Part shown: one piece after another, positions 61,133-64,000 of the stretch
How positions within the stretch are numbered: the stretch's first letter is position 1
Layout: the number at the start of each line of letters is the position of its first letter
Notes under the pieces: model-generated
Database searches by the model: none
What the model was told of the DNA's origin: nothing
What the model saw: the letters and a program-made list of their open reading frames with translations, nothing else
NCBI RefSeq assembly: GCF_009909185.1
Contig: NZ_JAAAMV010000012.1
Coordinates: forward strand, 186,001 to 250,000
Reading direction: 5' to 3'
DNA: 64,000 bases
Source: Paenibacillus glycinis
GTDB lineage: Bacteria > Bacillota > Bacilli > Paenibacillales > Paenibacillaceae
Program-made: the position numbers and the translations under genes

Positions 61133-61323
61133 TGATTATGAGGATTCCATAATTTAATCTCCCCAATTATGTCAGGTGATAAAAATCTCTGGAACTAAAT
61201 TTGTTAATTTTACTGGATTTGCCGCGACATATGATAAACATGAAAAATAAAAAGTCTGAAACCATCAGAAATTACCATGCAAAGAAAATTGGAAACCACT
61301 ATAGTTAAATTTTCTTTTATTCA

Positions 61324-61593
61324 TCACCTGACCAATAGAAAAGCCTTGTTTGGTACCTTAATAATTTTATAAGTATCTCGTTTTAAATTTTCTATCGCCT
61401 GTCGAGTACCGTTATCTTTAACAGTAATACCTACAATTATTTGGACGTCCTTCATTTTTGAGATTGTATTGAAAAACTGCTCCATATCGTTAACGACAAT
61501 ACTATGCTGTGCTGGCTCATCAAACATTAGAACTCCTGGATGCCCTAGCGAACTGGTAGATTTCTTCAAAAGCTTCCGGTGATCCCCATCCAC
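61324..61593 (-). pseudogene. C-terminal fragment of an SMC-like ATPase
   Basis: The 89-codon frame contains a Walker B-like LGHPGVLMFDEPAQHS and a typical ATPase C-terminal strand-helix pattern (DVQIIVGITVKD) but no Walker A or coiled coil. Upstream sequence has stops and no continuation of the family. It is probably the tail of an AAA/SMC-type ATPase of the kind found in mobile defence loci. The specific family cannot be set. Confidence 0.5.
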
Positions 61594-61854
61594 GCTGAAA
61601 ACAGGTCGGGGTAAGTCTTTCTAAGCCAAAATAATTTTGAACATTATTTATAACTTAAATAGTCGCATTCATTAATAAATATGTAACTTCTCCTTTCATT
61701 TATTCATTATTTCCGAGCTTTATGAAAATAACTCAGCTCTTAGTAAAGAGTAGTTAGGGCTCCTTAAAACTTAAACAGAAGTCCGCTGAATATCAGCATG
61801 AATATATCTGAATCAACAGTTCTTTCGGATGCCTCAGATAACGCAAATGTAAAA
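61594..61854. other. AT-rich spacer without a recognised gene
   Basis: About 260 bases with many stops in all frames. A 74-codon frame beginning at 61798 runs through the terminator hairpin and is not supported. Confidence 0.5.
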
Positions 61855-61896
61855 ATAAAAAATGGCGGTGTGGGAAAGGTTCCCACACCGCCATTT
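61855..61896 (-). terminator. Strong terminator after the amidotransferase gene
   Basis: AAATGGCGGTGTGGGAA/TTCCCACACCGCCATTT is a perfect 17-bp stem with a three-base loop. On the minus strand it is followed by TTTATTTTTAC. Confidence 0.9.
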
Positions 61897-61985
61897 CATA
61901 GAGGTTATGTTATTTGCCTATACCATCGTTCCCCGTTCCTCGTTTATGAGAGTTTATCTCACATATACTCATTCATTCCAGGATT

Positions 61986-62636
61986 TCATCTGAGACACTC
62001 TGTCGGAGTCGTCCTATTGTGATCCATTCTTTTCGTGAAAATGCATTCGAACAGTTTTTGATCTTCTACTCGATAAGGATTGATTCGCTCAGGATGCCAC
62101 ATAATACCATATATTGGTTTTTCCCTATGAAGTATCCCTTTAACAATTCCTTCTTCACTTTTCGCCCATACATAATAGTTGTCACTTGTTTCTTTTGTCC
62201 CCCACACATGATAGCTGTTGACAGTTTGAAAGGTCCCTTCAACGATAATCTTTTGTGTAGCTGTGATCTGATTGCTTACCCGTTCTAAGTTCATTCCGTC
62301 ACGCGTCTGAAGTAATTGCATCCCACGACATACCCCGATTACTGGGATACTATATTCCCGAGCCCAATCAAGCAAATAATCTTCTACTTCTTCTCTTTCA
62401 CGATTCCCATTGCCGAATAAACAGAGATCTCCCCCTCCAGTGAGGAGAATACCATCCGGGGGAAATAGTTGAATATACTGCTTGACAAGAGACTTTTCAC
62501 TTGGAAGAACAATGGGTAATAAATTACACTTTAAAAGAAAAGTGATCCAATGTTGATCTAACGAATCCCTCTTCTCATCGGTGTCAGTGATGTAGATTTC
62601 GCGCTGCGTTACGAAAATACGTGGCGATGCATTCAT
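61986..62636 (-). CDS. Class I amidotransferase-like hydrolase, gamma-glutamyl-CDP-amidate hydrolase (Cj1417) type
   Basis: Hydrolase of 216 residues in the peptidase C26 / class I glutamine amidotransferase fold. The triad is visible: Cys103 in GVCRGMQ, His181 and Glu183 in GIMWHPER. TVNSYHVWG and the substrate-side TQREIYITD-RDSLDQHW also fit the Campylobacter Cj1417 group better than the PuuD group. In that pathway the enzyme cleaves gamma-glutamyl-CDP-amidate to glutamate and cytidine diphosphoramidate. Its ATG overlaps the stop of the upstream kinase-like gene by four bases, which strengthens the pathway link. A plain gamma-glutamyl hydrolase role remains possible. Confidence 0.75.
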   Translation of the reverse strand: MNASPRIFVTQREIYITDTDEKRDSLDQHWITFLLKCNLLPIVLPSEKSLVKQYIQLFPPDGILLTGGGDLCLFGNGNREREEVEDYLLDWAREYSIPVIGVCRGMQLLQTRDGMNLERVSNQITATQKIIVEGTFQTVNSYHVWGTKETSDNYYVWAKSEEGIVKGILHREKPIYGIMWHPERINPYRVEDQKLFECIFTKRMDHNRTTPTECLR

Positions 62637-64000
62637 TGAATCACCTTAACTTGTTGATTTATAGCGTCAATCTCAAGCACCTTTGCTTTTGCCCATTGCC
62701 GGTATAAACTTTCTCCTGCTCCTATGACAGCTGGAATTCCAAGCTCCCCCGCACGAATCGCCATGTGAGAGTTTCTCCCGCCATAGAGCGTAACAAATCC
62801 CACAATTCCTTGTGTAAAGACCCAATCATAGCCTGGGTCTGCCTGTTCAGTAAATACAATGCTTCCTTCCATTAGTTTTCGTTCTCCTAGAATGGTCACA
62901 GGTGCAGTGACTTTTTTTTGAGTAACAAAGTTAGGCTCACAAGGCGGGAGGTGAAATGCAAACAAATCACGGCTTTCCCCAATTAATGGCGGCAATACTA
63001 TTTGTTTTGTTATTTCATATTGTGTCCTGCCCAATTCTATGCTTGTTTCCAACACTGTCTTTATATCATTAGCAGTTCCGAATGAATCATACAGACTCCG
63101 AATGTTGGCATACGTTGCTTCTTCTTTTGAAATCCCGTGTTCCTCACAAACCAATTCAAATAATCGTAATGCATCACTGAGCGATTTTGTGAAAATGTAC
63201 TTTGCGTATTCCCTACTTTCTATAGATATTTTTATGAAATTAAATAATGCAACTACATCCCCTAAGATCCCATGTTTCATTAAAAGTGCATTTATTTGAT
63301 TCATTTGATCAAGCGAAATATAGAAAATGTCGTTTTTCTTATCATCGCAATGTGCCTTTTCCCAATCAAAATAATGATCAGGTTCTTCGTCATAACGGGC
63401 TGATAAAAGATCGTATGTCCCAGGACGCAAATGCCCATATTTTTGCAGGAATTCGCTTTTTTCTAACCTTGTATAATCCATTCCGATCTTCTCGCTAATG
63501 GTAGATAGGGATCGCATAAATTGCTCTTTTTCGCCCTCATTCATGATTCCAACGTGTACTAGGGACTGTAGCAACTGAACAGCTATAAATCCGGCCCGTG
63601 CCAATCCCGCAAACGGAAGAGTGCCATACCGCTTACAATCTTCAAGTAACCAATATATTTTGCCTACTGTATCAAGCGGACTGTCCATTATGAGCGCATG
63701 CCGAGCAACCAGATTTTGAATTTTATCAAGGTCCTTCTTCCAAAGACCTTCACCAATAATTCGATTCGTTAGCCTAAGTAACGTCTGTCGTAATTCTTCT
63801 TGTTCGGAAGTTGAAAAACCGTGATGCCCTAGTTTTTGCAAGTGCTCCTCAATATCAAACGTAAAACAAGAAAATACTATATCAAATTCTACTTTGTCGT
63901 GCTTAGCAGGCGTTGCTTCGAGTTCACTAAGGTAATGGTTAATCAACTTTTCACATAGAGGTGCGGAAAGGTCTGAAGGTAGAAATGAATTAAAACTTAC
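62633..64000 (-). CDS. PEP-synthase-like L-glutamine kinase (Cj1418) type, 5' end beyond window
   Basis: C-terminal 455 residues of a large protein whose frame stays open to the right edge (SFNSFLPSDLSAPLCEKLI just inside), so the apparent TTG start at 63944-63946 is internal. The last 90 residues form the swivelling phosphohistidine domain of PEP-utilising enzymes, with the catalytic histidine in GGRNSHMAIRAGELGIPAVIG (codon 62765-62767). The preceding 350 helical residues do not look like PEP synthase or PPDK but fit the layout of Campylobacter Cj1418. That enzyme phosphorylates the amide of L-glutamine using ATP. Coupling to a Cj1417-like hydrolase supports this reading. The ATP-grasp part must lie to the right. 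Confidence 0.75.
   Translation of the reverse strand, partial: VSFNSFLPSDLSAPLCEKLINHYLSELEATPAKHDKVEFDIVFSCFTFDIEEHLQKLGHHGFSTSEQEELRQTLLRLTNRIIGEGLWKKDLDKIQNLVARHALIMDSPLDTVGKIYWLLEDCKRYGTLPFAGLARAGFIAVQLLQSLVHVGIMNEGEKEQFMRSLSTISEKIGMDYTRLEKSEFLQKYGHLRPGTYDLLSARYDEEPDHYFDWEKAHCDDKKNDIFYISLDQMNQINALLMKHGILGDVVALFNFIKISIESREYAKYIFTKSLSDALRLFELVCEEHGISKEEATYANIRSLYDSFGTANDIKTVLETSIELGRTQYEITKQIVLPPLIGESRDLFAFHLPPCEPNFVTQKKVTAPVTILGERKLMEGSIVFTEQADPGYDWVFTQGIVGFVTLYGGRNSHMAIRAGELGIPAVIGAGESLYRQWAKAKVLEIDAINQQVKVIQ

Larger units (their letters stand above)
61133..64000. other. AT-rich horizontally acquired segment (left part)
   Basis: From about 61130 to the right edge base composition drops visibly, codons end mostly in A or T, and gene style differs from the high-GC chromosome to the left. 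Broken genes lie at its left margin. No integrase, transposase or att repeat is seen within the window. Confidence 0.7.

Noticed and set aside
61798..62022. 74-codon plus-strand frame in the island
   Set aside because: It reads through the perfect 17-bp terminator hairpin and is antisense to the amidotransferase end.
63039..63498. Plus-strand frames opposite the PEP-synthase-like gene
   Set aside because: They are antisense to a continuous, family-supported frame and show no motif of their own.
62633..63946. Complete 437-residue protein starting at TTG 63946
   Set aside because: The frame continues open to the window edge with plausible protein sequence, so this is an internal codon of a larger gene.

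Overview
The window reads as chromosome of a high-GC, spore-forming Paenibacillaceae bacterium (Paenibacillus/Cohnella type). The evidence is the Bacillus-like gene set (CwlJ, a GerA-type germinant receptor, LipM, two-gene glycine decarboxylase), strong AGGAGG ribosome sites, sigma-A promoters, and three carbohydrate ABC importers of the LplB/LplC/lipoprotein type that lack their own ATPase. No rRNA, tRNA, CRISPR array or intact insertion sequence was seen.

Layout. (1) 1-11.4 kb, minus strand: one apparent operon of two permeases, a solute-binding lipoprotein, a 1923-residue secreted clan GH-A glycosidase and a YesM-type histidine kinase cut by the left edge. (2) 11.8-18.0 kb, minus: a second importer behind a membrane-anchored AraC regulator. 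(3) 18.4-19.5 kb: a nucleoside hydrolase preceded by a U74-type (adenine) purine riboswitch. (4) 19.5-28.7 kb: a glycine catabolism block. Two tandem glycine riboswitches lie back to back, one reading into gcvH-sdaAB-sdaAA-lpd-lipM (minus) and one into gcvT-gcvPA-gcvPB (plus). Together the genes oxidise glycine, octanoylate the H protein and turn serine into pyruvate. (5) 29-40 kb: a TetR/SDR pair with related operators, cwlJ, a gerK-order germination operon, an epoxide hydrolase and a MocR regulator. (6) 40-46.3 kb: a GntR regulator, a GpdQ-like metallophosphoesterase, a third importer and a tyrosine-phosphatase-like enzyme. One 30-bp sequence motif lies upstream of both the regulator and the operon. 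(7) 46.4-51.5 kb: methionine aminopeptidase, an MFS transporter, an aldo/keto reductase, and a secreted amidase behind a TnrA/GlnR-type box.

(8) 51.6-61 kb: a likely TetR regulon. Five promoters carry the same dyad, ACTAA-N4-TTAGT, over the -35/spacer region. They drive a sugar nucleotidyltransferase plus SDR, a pair of secreted proteins, a DHA2-type exporter that is broken by an internal deletion, an SDR plus macrolide-type glycosyltransferase, and a GNAT acetyltransferase. The set looks like a detoxification programme (glycosylate, acetylate, export).

(9) 61.1-64 kb: composition falls abruptly to AT-rich and gene remnants mark the junction. The island carries two translationally coupled genes resembling the Campylobacter capsule phosphoramidate enzymes: an L-glutamine-kinase-like PEP-synthase relative (cut by the right edge) and a gamma-glutamyl-CDP-amidate-hydrolase-like amidotransferase. 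This is the strongest candidate for an unusual biosynthetic system in the window.
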